DNA of 64,000 nucleotides from Corynebacterium canis. GTDB lineage: Bacteria; Actinomycetota; Actinomycetes; Mycobacteriales; Mycobacteriaceae. The notes under the pieces were generated by a model, which had not been told where the DNA came from, did no database searches, and saw only the letters and a list, made by a program, of their open reading frames with translations. Location: the NCBI RefSeq assembly GCF_030408595.1, contig NZ_CP047080.1:1695247-1759246 (forward strand), written 5' to 3'. This document shows, one piece after another, positions 1 through 10,351 of this stretch. The stretch's first letter is position 1. Each line of letters opens with the position of its first letter. The translations under genes were made by a program, and so were the position numbers.

Positions 1-380
<380 letters not shown>

Positions 381-385
381 TCATT

Positions 386-413
386 CGCACTTCCGTGCGT
401 TCAGGGCCCTGAA
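386..413. repeat. Two adjacent short palindromes between whiA and gap
   Basis: CGCAC-N4-GTGCG (386-399) is followed directly by the perfect palindrome TTCAGGGCCCTGAA (about 400-413). Together with the 331-361 inverted repeat they fill most of the 284-bp whiA-gap interval. No open reading frame with recognisable content lies here. They may contribute to transcript termination or regulator binding. Confidence 0.4.
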
Positions 414-493
414 TGAAACCCAATACCCCCACCTGAGGGACACGGACTGCACTTCGGAATCACGATCCCCCGCAATAGTGACATTCCACACAA

Positions 494-1480
494 TCAGGGT
501 TCTTCCTCAAGCAGTTCATCCGTCACCGCTGAATGGGTGTCAGGAATACCCAGCTCTTCAGCCTGTTTGTCCGCCATGGAAAGCAGCCGACGGATACGCC
601 CGGCCACCGCATCCTTGGTGATTTGCGGGTCCGCAAGACGCCCCAATTCCTCCAAGGAAGCCTGCCGGTGCTGCACGCGTAAATTGCCCGCTTCGGCCAG
701 GTGCTCAGGGACGTCGTCACCCAAAATCTCCAACGCACGTTCGACACGAGCGGAGGCGGCGACGGCTGCCCGAGCGGAACGCCGTAAATTTGCGTCATCA
801 AAATTTGCCAAACGATTGGCGGTCGCGCGCACCTCCCGCCTCATGCGTTGCTCCTCCCACTCCAGCCGCACCTGCTGCGCCCCCATGCGGGTGAGCAACG
901 CGCCGATCGCATCACCGTCACGGATAACGACGCGGTCACTCCCGCGCGTCTCCTTCGTCTTCGCCGTAATGCCCAAACGACGCGCGCACCCGACCAATGC
1001 CAATGCCGCCTCCGGACACGGGCACGTCACCTCCAAGGAAGAGGAACGGCCAGGCTCGGTTAAGGAACCGTGAACCAAAAACGCCCCCCGCCACGCCGCC
1101 TCGGCATCCACCACGGTCCCGGAAACCACCTGCGGCGGCAACCCCCACACCGGATGCCCGGAACGCGTAACCAGGCCCAGCCGGCGCACGATATCCTCGG
1201 TGTTTTCCGTCACCCGGAGGACGTATCGAGTAGATTTTCTAATCCCACCGGGGCTGATGGCGTGAATGGCGACCTCGCAATGAAACAACTCCATAAGCTC
1301 TTGGCGCAGCCTGCGGGCCACCACCGCGGAATCCAACTCCGCCTCGATCACCAGCTTGCCGGCCACCAGGTGGAAGCCACCGGCGAAGCGAAGCAACGCG
1401 GCGACCTCCGCCATCCGCGCGCTCTGTTTTGTTACGGAAACTCGAGCGAGTTCATCCTTGACCTTTGCCGTTAAAGCCAC
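494..1480 (-). CDS. whiA: WhiA-family DNA-binding regulator
   Basis: 328-residue WhiA (DUF199). The family combines an N-terminal domain related to LAGLIDADG homing endonucleases with a C-terminal helix-turn-helix. It controls development and division in Streptomyces and is conserved across actinobacteria and Firmicutes. The N-terminus ([14 protein letters not shown]) and the C-terminal [19 protein letters not shown] helix-turn-helix are clear, and the length is normal. The GTG start at 1478-1480 follows an AGGATAGG-like site, 9 bp after the yvcK stop. whiA-yvcK-rapZ is a widely conserved operon and lies here in the usual order rapZ-yvcK-whiA. Confidence 0.93.
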   Translation of the reverse strand: MALTAKVKDELARVSVTKQSARMAEVAALLRFAGGFHLVAGKLVIEAELDSAVVARRLRQELMELFHCEVAIHAISPGGIRKSTRYVLRVTENTEDIVRRLGLVTRSGHPVWGLPPQVVSGTVVDAEAAWRGAFLVHGSLTEPGRSSSLEVTCPCPEAALALVGCARRLGITAKTKETRGSDRVVIRDGDAIGALLTRMGAQQVRLEWEEQRMRREVRATANRLANFDDANLRRSARAAVAASARVERALEILGDDVPEHLAEAGNLRVQHRQASLEELGRLADPQITKDAVAGRIRRLLSMADKQAEELGIPDTHSAVTDELLEEEP

Positions 1481-1489
1481 CGGGGAAGC

Positions 1490-2443
1490 CTATCCTTTCT
1501 CGCACTCAGATACGAGTGCGGCTGCGAGCTTCGCCGGGTCATGCCGATTGGTGCCAGCTTCCTGAACATCATGAAACGCCACCTCCGCACCGAGCGAAGC
1601 GGCGGCACGCGCGAGTTGCGCACGTTCCCGCTGGGTGGGAATAGTAGCAGCATCGACGATAATACGATCGACTTGCAGCAGCGGCGCGTGTTGGGACAGC
1701 ATATGAATGTGCCGCTCCGCCGAAAAACCGGCCGTCTCCCCCGGCTCCGCGGTCAGGTTTAACACCACAATTTTCTTCGCTCGCGTGTTCGCTAATGCGT
1801 CGACGATGCCGGGCACCAATAGGTTCGGGATCACGCTGGTAAACCACGACCCCGGGCCCAAAGTCACCACATCCGCATCCAGAATCGCCGTCACCGCGGC
1901 CCGGCACGCCTCCGGCTTATCCGGAATCAACCGCACCCGCCGAACGCTGCCCGGCGTCGTGGCCACGGAAACCTGGCCGCGGACTGGGAGCATGATACGA
2001 GGGTCGTCGTCAAGCCCGGAAACGTCAGCCTCAATATCGAGCGGTTGTTCGCACACCGGGAGCACCCGGCCCTGGCAATTCGCGGTGCGCGCCACAAAAT
2101 CCAGCGCCTGGACCTGGCTGCCAAAATACTCCGTCAACCCGGACAACAACAGGTTGCCCACCGCGTGGCCCGCCAACGCGCCCGTACCGCCGAAACGGTG
2201 CTGCAACACGCCCTCCCACAGGTGGCCGTCCGGCTCGTCCCGAGTAAGCGCCGCCAACGCCATGCGCAAATCCCCCGGCGGCGATTGGCCCAGCTCGCGG
2301 CGGATACGGCCGGAAGAACCGCCATCATCCGCAACCGTCACCACGGCGGTAATATGTTCGATATTCAGGCTGCGGGCGGACCGCAACGTTTGAAACAGCC
2401 CATGCCCGCCGCCGAGCGAGGTGATCCTGTGGATTTTCATCAT
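1490..2443 (-). CDS. yvcK: YvcK/GlmR-type gluconeogenesis factor (CofD-like)
   Basis: 317 residues with the CofD/YvcK Rossmann fold. The GGGHGL motif near residue 13 and VADDGGSSGRIRRELG near residue 38 are family signatures. In Bacillus the protein (YvcK/GlmR) binds UDP-GlcNAc and steers carbon to cell-wall precursors. In mycobacteria the homologue CuvA works in cell-wall assembly. The start ATG (2441-2443) is preceded by AAGGACTC, and a second ATG follows at once. It lies 23 bp downstream of rapZ and 9 bp upstream of whiA, so it is a mid-operon gene. Confidence 0.92.
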   Translation of the reverse strand: MMKIHRITSLGGGHGLFQTLRSARSLNIEHITAVVTVADDGGSSGRIRRELGQSPPGDLRMALAALTRDEPDGHLWEGVLQHRFGGTGALAGHAVGNLLLSGLTEYFGSQVQALDFVARTANCQGRVLPVCEQPLDIEADVSGLDDDPRIMLPVRGQVSVATTPGSVRRVRLIPDKPEACRAAVTAILDADVVTLGPGSWFTSVIPNLLVPGIVDALANTRAKKIVVLNLTAEPGETAGFSAERHIHMLSQHAPLLQVDRIIVDAATIPTQRERAQLARAAASLGAEVAFHDVQEAGTNRHDPAKLAAALVSECEKG

Positions 2444-2466
2444 GAGTCCTTACAACCCCCTTCCGG

Positions 2467-3354
2467 CTACACGCGGTTAATATCCCGGTGGTTCACGGAC
2501 ACGTCCAAACCGTCCTGCTCCGCCAACCTCCGCGCGATTTCCTCGGACACGGCAACCGAACGATGATGCCCACCGGTACAGCCCACGCCCACGGTAATAA
2601 AATTCTTACCCTCGCGGCGATACCCGGCCGTCATATTGCCCAGCATCTCCACAAAATTAGAAATAAACGGCTCCGCCCCTGCCTGGCGCAACACAAAATC
2701 ACTCACCGGCTTATCCGTGCCGCGGAACGGGCGCAACTCCGGCTCCCAAAACGGGTTCGGCAAAAAACGGACGTCCACCACGATGTCCGCGTCGCGGGGG
2801 GCGCCGTGCTTAAACCCGAAGGATTGCACGGTGACATGCTGCCGCTTCTTCGCGATGGTGGCGAAACTAGTTTCGATCGCCCGGCGGAGATCGTGGATAG
2901 ACAAATCCGAGGTATCGATGACGATATCCGCCAATTCCTTGATCTGGGAAAGCACAATGCGTTCGCGTTCAATGCCAATCTGCAGCGTGCCGCTACCCTG
3001 CAGCGGATGGGTGCGGCGCACGGTGTCAAAACGCTTAATCAACACATCATCGCGGGCCTCCATAAACAGCACCGTGGGGTTGATATCGTGATCGCGCAAC
3101 ACCGCGATAACCTCCGGCAAACTGCCGCAAAACTCGCGGGAGCGCACATCGGAAACCACCGCGATCTTATCCACCGGCGAATTCTTAGAATCGCACATCT
3201 CTACGAAACTAATGATTAACTCCGGGGGTAGATTGTGGGCCACATACCAGCCTAAATCTTCCAAAACTCTGGCTGCGGTGCTCAACCCCGCGCCTGACAT
3301 GCCGGTAATCAGCACCGGTGCGGATTCTATGGAACGCTCACTCATACGCCCCAT
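2467..3354 (-). CDS. rapZ: RapZ-family nucleotide-binding protein
   Basis: 295 residues. The Walker A motif GMSGAGLST is near residue 18, and the C-terminal half has the RapZ signature [17 protein letters not shown]. In E. coli RapZ is the RNase E adaptor that targets the GlmZ sRNA. GlmZ is not known in actinobacteria, so the role there is open, although an ATP/GTP-binding role is supported. An alternative start is ATG at 3345 (MSERSIES). In most corynebacteria uvrC sits directly upstream. Here about 2.75 kb of repeats and an IS separate them, so rapZ-yvcK-whiA may depend on a promoter within or next to that material. Confidence 0.92.
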   Translation of the reverse strand: MGRMSERSIESAPVLITGMSGAGLSTAARVLEDLGWYVAHNLPPELIISFVEMCDSKNSPVDKIAVVSDVRSREFCGSLPEVIAVLRDHDINPTVLFMEARDDVLIKRFDTVRRTHPLQGSGTLQIGIERERIVLSQIKELADIVIDTSDLSIHDLRRAIETSFATIAKKRQHVTVQSFGFKHGAPRDADIVVDVRFLPNPFWEPELRPFRGTDKPVSDFVLRQAGAEPFISNFVEMLGNMTAGYRREGKNFITVGVGCTGGHHRSVAVSEEIARRLAEQDGLDVSVNHRDINRV

Positions 3355-3380
3355 ACTATCGTCTAGCTTTTGGGAGCAAT

Positions 3381-3500
3381 GGTGTTGAAGGGGTTGGGAG
3401 TGGTGGTGTTGAAGGGGTTGGGAGTGGTGGTGTTGAAGGGGTTGGGAGTGGTGGTGTTGAAGGGGTTGGGAGTGGTGGTGTTGTAGGGGTGGGAGTGCTG
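3381..3500. repeat. 24-bp tandem repeat, four perfect copies plus a degenerate fifth
   Basis: The unit GGTGTTGAAGGGGTTGGGAGTGGT-like 24-mer recurs perfectly from 3381 to 3476, and a shortened, altered fifth unit runs to about 3500. The + strand is very G-rich (GGGGTTGGG steps). It starts 27 bp upstream of the rapZ start and sits between rapZ and a decayed uvrC tail. The multiple of three keeps reading frames open on both strands (VEGVGSGG or NPFNTTTP), but I see no start signal or homology that argues for a protein. Confidence 0.9.
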
Positions 3501-3504
3501 GTGC

Positions 3505-3632
3505 GGAAATGGATTGCGCGATGGTTCGGCCCGAGACCTTTTGTCCTGTGCCGTGGCCTGCATCATCTGCGCTACTGAGCCGAAGTGCTTTGCTGATGCC
3601 TGTCCCTGCGGATTGCGGCCGAGCGCACCGAG
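3505..3632 (-). pseudogene. Decayed copy of the uvrC 3' end
   Basis: Read on the minus strand this stretch gives [20 protein letters not shown] followed by AQMMQAT. The real UvrC C-terminus reads [20 protein letters not shown] followed by QAS. DNA identity with the uvrC end (about 6128-6270) is obvious, for example GGATTGCGCGA, TTCGGCCCGA and GAGCCGAAGTG in the same order, with small indels. It lacks the rest of the gene and is a remnant next to rapZ, 2.5 kb from the intact end. It indicates that the uvrC tail was duplicated when this interval expanded. Confidence 0.8.
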
Positions 3633-3760
3633 ATGGGTTGTGTGCAACCGCCTAGATCCGCCGATTGGTTGTGCGCAACCGCCGACCTGGGCTCGTCTTT
3701 CTATTCTTCATTCAGGGGTCTTACGAAGAAATTCCGGACGAATCTGGGCCAAAAACGCTG
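3633..3760 (+). repeat. Dispersed repeat copy A, left part (interrupted by IS481-like element)
   Basis: This segment holds GGTTG-TGCG-CAACC hairpins, then GACCTGGGCTCGTCTTTCTA, TTCTTCATTC, GAAGAAATTCCGGACGAAT and GGCCAAAAACGCTG. The same order of blocks appears at 5733-5842, 39418-39516 and, inverted, at 56893-57000 and 57317-57440. The copy is cut at 3760 by the insertion sequence and resumes at 5399 on its far side. No convincing coding function. Confidence 0.85.
3747..3760. repeat. 14-bp target-site duplication, left copy
   Basis: GGCCAAAAACGCTG lies directly before the element's TGT end and again at 5399-5412 directly after its ACA end. Uninterrupted repeat copies contain this sequence once (for example 5827-5840), so it is a target duplication and not a feature of the element. 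Confidence 0.88.
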
Positions 3761-5398
3761 TGTAGAATCTCGCGACCTTGGTAACACTCTGTGCCATCAC
3801 CTTGGTAACAATCAGTATCATCACCTTGGTGACAACCAGTAGCATTACCTTGGTAACGCGCGAGCGGGTAGTTAATCCTCTAGTTCAGCAGCGGCGGTGG
3901 GGTGTTGTTGTAGCCATTGCTGCTGTCGTTTGAGAAACCACGGCGGGGCCTCGTGGAGGTACGCGCCGATGATTTTCCAAAGGGGTACGGTGGCGCCGAT
4001 CGGTTCGCCGAGCACGTTTAGTGGCAGTGGGATTCGCAGGACCATGACGCCGTCGACGGAATCGAATAGCGCGTATTCATCGTCGGTGTGAACGACGTAG
4101 TAGTGCTTATCGGTAAGCCGTTTGGGGATATTGATGTAGTACCCCGCGAGCGCGAAACGTGGTCTGGACGAGGGTTTGATGTACAGCATTGCTGGATCCT
4201 GGTCGAGGCCATCTGCAGCGCTGGGGGACTCGCTCGAACGGGCCTGCCGGTATTTTTCAATCTCTGCAGTCAATTGCTCCTGGGTGATGGGCTCGCCGCT
4301 ACTAGGGCGGTGTTCGATGCTGTCCCAGGCCTGTTTCGGGGTCATACCCCCGAGTGCTTGATGCCTCCGCTTGTTGTTGTAGTACTCCCGGTATTCACTG
4401 AGCAATTCCTTCAATTTGGCCTCAGTACTGGGCTTGTGCGCATCAAGGAACTTCACCAAGGTTTGATGGGAGCGTTCGTTTTTGCCTTGGGTTTGGGGAT
4501 GATCCGCCCGGCCAGTAATGGCCTCACAACCCTTGACGGCAAGAAACCGATGCAGCGCAGTGATCCGGCCCCGGCGAATCTGATTAAACGCGCCACCATT
4601 ATCGCTCAGCAATTGGCGCGGTACCCCATAGACACGGATCGCGTTAACTACACAGTTCAACGCATCTGCCCCATTCTCCGGCTTGGTGCCATACGTAGTA
4701 CCCACATCAAATCGGGTTGCATCATCGATGAGCTGGTAAATCGTGATCACAGTGCCCGCCGGAGTAGCGAGCCGATAGGAAAACGCATCCAGCTGCCACA
4801 ACTCCATGGCACAGGATCGCTCGAAGCGCACTATCGATGAGCGAGGCCGCTTCCGGGGATTCTTCGCGACCACACCCGCAGCAGCCAGAATCCGAGCAAT
4901 CGTCGACACCGAAGGAATCGGCTGCACCACATTCGGCTGATCAATCAACGCATACCAAATGGATCGCGGCCCATTATCCCAACCAAATTGGCCAAGCCGC
5001 TCCCGCATCGCAAGCACCATCGACACCGTAGCCTCATCATAGGTAGTCGCAGGCTTATGCGGCGCACTCGACCGCGGATGCAGCGCCCCAAATCCTTCCT
5101 GCTCAAAACGCTTTTTGATCGCATAATACGTTTTCCGGCTAATGCCATGAACCGCACAAAACTCCGTAATACTCATGCCGTTCGCGGCACACGGATCAAA
5201 TTCAACAATTAAACGCCGCACATTCGGCGAAAGAGGACGAACCATGCACCTAATTGAAAACGAACACCACCAAAATCGTTTCCACGGTCATGAGACTCGT
5301 TGCATCCAAGGCCATGAGACAGACTGTTACCAAGGACATGAGACAGGTTGTCACCAAGGTGATGAAACAGGTTGTTACCAAGGTCCTGAGAGATGACA
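3761..5398 (-). mobile_element. IS481-like insertion sequence, complete, with arrays of 24-bp subterminal repeats
   Basis: This 1638-bp element encodes one transposase (3872-5245, minus). Its ends are inverted repeats: TGTAGAATCTCGCGACC on the left and, on the opposite strand, TGTCATCTCTCAGGACC on the right. Each end carries further copies of a 24-bp motif (core ACCTTGGTAACA): about four on the left (3774-3860) and four to five inverted copies on the right (5270-5390). Such arrays are expected transposase-binding sites, as in Tn7- and Tn552-type ends. A 14-bp direct repeat flanks it. The TGT...ACA ends and DDE integrase-type transposase fit IS481 or a near relative. The element looks intact. 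Confidence 0.88.
3872..5245 (-). CDS. DDE (integrase-core) transposase of the IS481-like element
   Basis: 457 residues. An N-terminal helix-turn-helix (SITEFCAVHGISRKTYYAI, near residues 26-45) is followed by a retroviral-integrase-type core. The catalytic triad is visible as the Asp of LWQLDAFSYR, the Asp of QLLSDNGGAF and the Glu of GKNERSHQTL. YYNNKRRHQALGGMTPKQAW is the typical end of the core. A C-terminal extension of about 130 residues makes it longer than the usual ~300-350 residue IS481 transposase. The frame is open throughout. It catalyses cut-and-join of the element using the 24-bp terminal repeats. Confidence 0.93.
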   Translation of the reverse strand: MVRPLSPNVRRLIVEFDPCAANGMSITEFCAVHGISRKTYYAIKKRFEQEGFGALHPRSSAPHKPATTYDEATVSMVLAMRERLGQFGWDNGPRSIWYALIDQPNVVQPIPSVSTIARILAAAGVVAKNPRKRPRSSIVRFERSCAMELWQLDAFSYRLATPAGTVITIYQLIDDATRFDVGTTYGTKPENGADALNCVVNAIRVYGVPRQLLSDNGGAFNQIRRGRITALHRFLAVKGCEAITGRADHPQTQGKNERSHQTLVKFLDAHKPSTEAKLKELLSEYREYYNNKRRHQALGGMTPKQAWDSIEHRPSSGEPITQEQLTAEIEKYRQARSSESPSAADGLDQDPAMLYIKPSSRPRFALAGYYINIPKRLTDKHYYVVHTDDEYALFDSVDGVMVLRIPLPLNVLGEPIGATVPLWKIIGAYLHEAPPWFLKRQQQWLQQHPTAAAELED

Positions 5399-5545
5399 GG
5401 CCAAAAACGCTGCAAATCGTCTTTTTATTCTTCGTTGGACACCCCAATGAAGAAAATCCGGACGATCGCAGGTCAACGGCTGCACACAACCTATCGGCGA
5501 AAGCTGCCGAGAGAGCAATCCCGGGCAATAAGGTTCGAACTTTCT
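5399..5545 (+). repeat. Dispersed repeat copy A, right part (begins with the 14-bp target duplication)
   Basis: After the duplicated GGCCAAAAACGCTG (5399-5412) the repeat resumes with CAAATCGTCTTTTTATTCTTC, the hairpin half-unit, TCCGGACGATCGCAGG and GGCTGCACACAACCTATC. It ends near GTTCGAACTTTCTCGAAC (5532-5549), where copy B begins head-to-tail. Joining 3633-3760 to 5413-5545 restores a unit in the same order as copies B and C. Confidence 0.83.
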
Positions 5546-6104
5546 CGAACCCTCAGCCTCGCCGGATCTGCTTCAGGCAGATCTGACAGGGCAAGTTCGG
5601 CGTCCTGCGGAAACACCGCCGCGCAACGGCCGGCGTGTCAAATCTGCCTGAGCGCTGAGCTCGTCGGCCGATTTCGGCCCCCAAGTCACCCCAGCGGCAA
5701 TAGGTTGTGCACCACCACCTAGGCCGCCGATGGGTTGTGCGCAACCGCCGACCTGGGGCTGGTCTTTCTATTCTTCATTCGGGGGTCTTTCGGGGGTCTC
5801 ACGAAGAAATTCCGGACGAATCTTGGCCAAAAACGCTGCAAATCGTCTTTCCATTCTTCGTTCGGCACCCCAATGAAGAAATTCCGGACGATCGCAGGTC
5901 AACGGCTGCACACAACCTATCCCGAGCCACACACAACCTATCCCGAGCCACACACAACCTATCCCGAGCCACACACAACCTATCCCGAGCCACACACAAC
6001 CTATCAGGGCAAGCTGTTGGCAAGGCCGTGAAGCACAGACAAGATTGAACCTTTGCCAGCCATCGACCCGGCCACATCTGCCTCAGCCAGATCCAACAGA
6101 GCGG
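5546..6104 (+). repeat. Dispersed repeat copy B plus a partial third unit abutting uvrC
   Basis: Blocks in order: GGATCTGCTTCAGGCAGATC palindrome, TCCTGCGGAAACACC, the AATCTGCCTGAGCGCTGAG block, GCCGATTTCGGCCCC, AGTCACCCCAGCGGCAATAG, GGGTTGTGCGCAACC hairpin, the two TTCTTC/GAAGAA half-units, then the 21-bp tandem array. After about 6045 a head fragment recurs (GAACCTTTGCC...CATCTGCCTCAGCCAGATCC), ending 2-3 bp before the uvrC stop. It fills the interval between the IS and uvrC, and no gene is recognisable. Confidence 0.83.
5909..6004 (+). repeat. 21-bp tandem repeat inside dispersed repeat copy B
   Basis: CACACAACCTATCCCGAGCCA-type 21-mers begin at 5909, 5930, 5951 and 5972, and a truncated fifth begins at 5993. 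The same motif is present once at locus C (39590) and about twice, inverted, in copies D (56797-56830) and E (57220-57258). Copy number therefore differs between otherwise similar units, as in a minisatellite. Confidence 0.9.
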
Positions 6105-6106
6105 GT

Positions 6107-8044
6107 TCACTCCTCCGGATGCAATGCCTCAAATACGGATTGCGCGAGTTTCGGCCCGAAGCCTTTTACCTGCACAATGTCCTCCACGGAGGCTTGTTTC
6201 AGCTGCGCCACCGAGCCGAAGTGTTTGACTAGTTCCTGCCGCCGCGCCGCGCCGAGGCCTTTCACCGAATCCAGTGCCGAGGCGCGCATCCGCTGCGAAC
6301 GCTGCTGCCGGTGGAAGGTAATAGCAAATCTGTGCGCCTCGTCGCGGAGTTGCTGCAGCAGGAAGAGCGCGGGCGAGGTGCGGGACAGAATCAGGGGGTC
6401 TTCCTCCCCCGGCAGCCACACCTCTTCCAGCCGTTTGGCTAACCCGATAAGGGTGACGTCCACGATGCCGAGCTCATCGAACACCTGTTGGGCGGCATTG
6501 ACTTGCGGCAGCCCGCCGTCGACGATAAACAGCTGCGGCGGATATGCGAACCTTTGTTTGGTTGGCTCGTCCGTAAAGGCCTCTGCATCCGGCACCGCGA
6601 GGCGATCCTCGTGGTACCGCTGGAAGCGCCGCCGCACCACTTCGGCGATGGAGGCGACGTCGTTGGAGTGCCCGTCCCCCGCCGCGTCCCGGATTTTATA
6701 CCTGCGGTAGTCCGATTTTTTGGGCAGCCCGTCTTCGAACACCACCAGCGAGGCCACCACGTCCGTGCCCTGTATGTGCGAAACGTCCGTGCATTCGATG
6801 CGCAGCACCGGTTGGTCGAGCAGCAGCGTCTCTTGGAGTTCCTGCAGCGCCGCCGACCGAGCCGTCAAGTCGCCCACACGTTTGAGTTTGTGTTGCTTGA
6901 GGGCCTCTTGGGCATTGCGCTCCACGGTCTGAGCAAGGTCGCGCTTATCCCCGCGTTGCGGCACCCTGATCTGCACTTTACTGCCGCGCAGCTGTGTCAG
7001 CCAGGCTTCAAGATTCGCGGCGTCCGCGGGCCGTTCCGGCACCAGCACTTCCCGCGGAATCGGCGATATGTTCGCCTCGCTTGTCGACGCCGCAACTGCC
7101 GCAGCGTGTTCGCTCGCGTCACCGTAGAATTGCAGCAGGAAATCTTGCAACATCTGGGGAAGCGAACCGGTGTTCTCCACGACCCAGCCCCGCTGGCCGC
7201 GGATCCGGCCGCCCCGGATATGGAAGATATGCACCGCGGCCTCGAGGTCATCGGTGGCGGTGGCGATGATGTCCGCATCGGTGCCATCGCCCAGCACCAC
7301 GGCCTGGCGTTCCATCACCTTGGTAATAGCTTCCAGATCATCCCGTAGGCGCGCGGCACGTTCGAAATCCAGTTCGTCTGCGGCGGCGTGCATTTCCGCG
7401 GTGAGTTGCTTCACCACGGCGTCGGTATGCCCGGCCATAAAGCTGCAGAAATCGGCAACCAGTTCGCGGTGCTCCTCGGCGGTCACCTTGCCCACGCAAG
7501 GCGCGCAACACTTATCTATATAGCCGAGCAGGCAGGGGCGGCCGAGCTGTTGGTGGCGCCGAAACACCCCCTGCGAACAGGTGCGTATGGGAAACACGCG
7601 GGTGATCAAATCCAGCGTTTCACGAATCGCCCAAGCGTGCGAATACGGGCCGAAATAACGCACCCCGCGGCGGCGCGCCCCGCGATAGACGAAGGCGCGC
7701 GGATATTCGGAACCGATGGAAACCGCGAGCATGGGATAGGACTTATCGTCGCGGTATTTCACATTGAAGCGCGGGTCGAAACGCTTGATCCAGGTGTATT
7801 CCAGCTGCAGGGCCTCCACCTCGCTGGACACAACCGTCCAATCCACCCGGTTCGCGGTGGTCACCATGGTGCGGGTGCGCGGATGCAGCTGGGTTAGATC
7901 CTGGAAATAATTCGACAGGCGCGCGCGGAGGTTTTTGGCCTTGCCCACGTAGATGACCCGCCCGTCGCTATCCTGGAAGGTATACACGCCCGGCTCCGGC
8001 GGAACGGTGCCGGGTGCTGGGCGGTACGTGGCAGGATCCGCCAT
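6107..8044 (-). CDS. uvrC: Excinuclease ABC subunit C
   Basis: 645 residues, the dual-incision nuclease of UvrABC nucleotide excision repair. An N-terminal GIY-YIG domain ([18 protein letters not shown], about residues 19-36) makes the 3' cut. A UVR helical motif follows near residue 220 ([19 protein letters not shown]). An RNase H-like domain with the VSHIQG and [13 protein letters not shown] motifs makes the 5' cut, and tandem helix-hairpin-helix motifs are at the C-terminus ([23 protein letters not shown]). Length is typical. The gene ends against dispersed repeat material, and a decayed copy of its tail lies at 3505-3632. Confidence 0.96.
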   Translation of the reverse strand: MADPATYRPAPGTVPPEPGVYTFQDSDGRVIYVGKAKNLRARLSNYFQDLTQLHPRTRTMVTTANRVDWTVVSSEVEALQLEYTWIKRFDPRFNVKYRDDKSYPMLAVSIGSEYPRAFVYRGARRRGVRYFGPYSHAWAIRETLDLITRVFPIRTCSQGVFRRHQQLGRPCLLGYIDKCCAPCVGKVTAEEHRELVADFCSFMAGHTDAVVKQLTAEMHAAADELDFERAARLRDDLEAITKVMERQAVVLGDGTDADIIATATDDLEAAVHIFHIRGGRIRGQRGWVVENTGSLPQMLQDFLLQFYGDASEHAAAVAASTSEANISPIPREVLVPERPADAANLEAWLTQLRGSKVQIRVPQRGDKRDLAQTVERNAQEALKQHKLKRVGDLTARSAALQELQETLLLDQPVLRIECTDVSHIQGTDVVASLVVFEDGLPKKSDYRRYKIRDAAGDGHSNDVASIAEVVRRRFQRYHEDRLAVPDAEAFTDEPTKQRFAYPPQLFIVDGGLPQVNAAQQVFDELGIVDVTLIGLAKRLEEVWLPGEEDPLILSRTSPALFLLQQLRDEAHRFAITFHRQQRSQRMRASALDSVKGLGAARRQELVKHFGSVAQLKQASVEDIVQVKGFGPKLAQSVFEALHPEE

Positions 8045-8048
8045 CAGG

Positions 8049-8591
8049 CTAGTCCTCCGGCATGTAGCGGTCTTCCAGCTCCCGGAACTTGGTCACCGCC
8101 TGCACTACGGCCGCGCCGTCTGCGGATTGGAAGGCCCACATGGGTACGAACTCAAAGTCGGGCAATTCCAAGCGCGCCCAGCGATCCGACTTTGGGAAGG
8201 ACAGGCCGTAGACCACGGCCCAGGGGTAGAACCGGGTGCCGATGAAATTGCGCACCTCCACGCCATCGCCGTTGGCGCGCACGCGCGGGCGCTGCAACCC
8301 CAACGCCACCACCGCAAAGATAATCCCGACGCCCACGAACGCCCACTGATCCACGGTGGTAACGGCGGCACCGGTATCCCCGACGGCAACCACCATGGCC
8401 ATGAAAATGTGCAGGCCCAGCACCAAGATCGCGGAAACCCATGCGATGAGCTTCATGCGTTTCGAGGTAACCACCAGGTCCCACGGTTTATCGGTGGTGG
8501 TGGCGGCATCGGCGGCGACGAGGCGTTCCGTCGCCCGTTCCTTTGCAAGGCGATCAGTGTCCGGGGCAGGTTGCGAGGCGTTCACGGCCAT
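8049..8591 (-). CDS. Membrane protein with PH-like domain (CFP-6-like)
   Basis: 180 residues from ATG at 8589-8591, 4 bp after the ribH stop. Two membrane segments are visible (about residues 48-68, [21 protein letters not shown] cut to its core, and 82-98). A C-terminal domain begins near [19 protein letters not shown], the pattern of bacterial PH-like domains (bPH_6), known in mycobacteria as low-molecular-weight antigen CFP-6. The function is not established. A homologue sits between uvrC and ribH in other corynebacteria. The reading frame extends further upstream inside ribH, but those residues look like shadow sequence, so I use the internal ATG. Confidence 0.75.
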   Translation of the reverse strand: MAVNASQPAPDTDRLAKERATERLVAADAATTTDKPWDLVVTSKRMKLIAWVSAILVLGLHIFMAMVVAVGDTGAAVTTVDQWAFVGVGIIFAVVALGLQRPRVRANGDGVEVRNFIGTRFYPWAVVYGLSFPKSDRWARLELPDFEFVPMWAFQSADGAAVVQAVTKFRELEDRYMPED

Positions 8592-8595
8592 TAGT

Positions 8596-10310
<1,715 letters not shown>

Positions 10311-10351
10311 CGATTGCTACTCTCACGTGTTTTCTGGGTTGTGTTCCAAAA

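Noticed and set aside
3381..3500. CRISPR-like array
   Set aside because: Units are directly adjacent without spacers, and there are no cas genes in the window.
3318..3647. Open frames across the 24-bp tandem repeat on both strands (VEGVGSGG and NPFNTTTP repeats)
   Set aside because: They exist because the unit is a multiple of three. The minus frame joins the repeat to the decayed uvrC tail, and neither has a convincing start or homology.
5909..6004. CRISPR-like array at the 21-bp repeats
   Set aside because: No unique spacers; it is a simple tandem repeat inside the dispersed element.
5393..6048. Small proteins within the dispersed repeats (recurring WARLSILHSG and HTTYPEP peptides)
   Set aside because: The peptides recur because the DNA recurs, frames shift between copies, starts are not conserved, and palindromes explain the conservation better.
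10311..10351. FMN riboswitch or attenuator before ribBA
   Set aside because: The interval is 41 bp and lacks RFN-element blocks; none was seen before rpe-ribD either.
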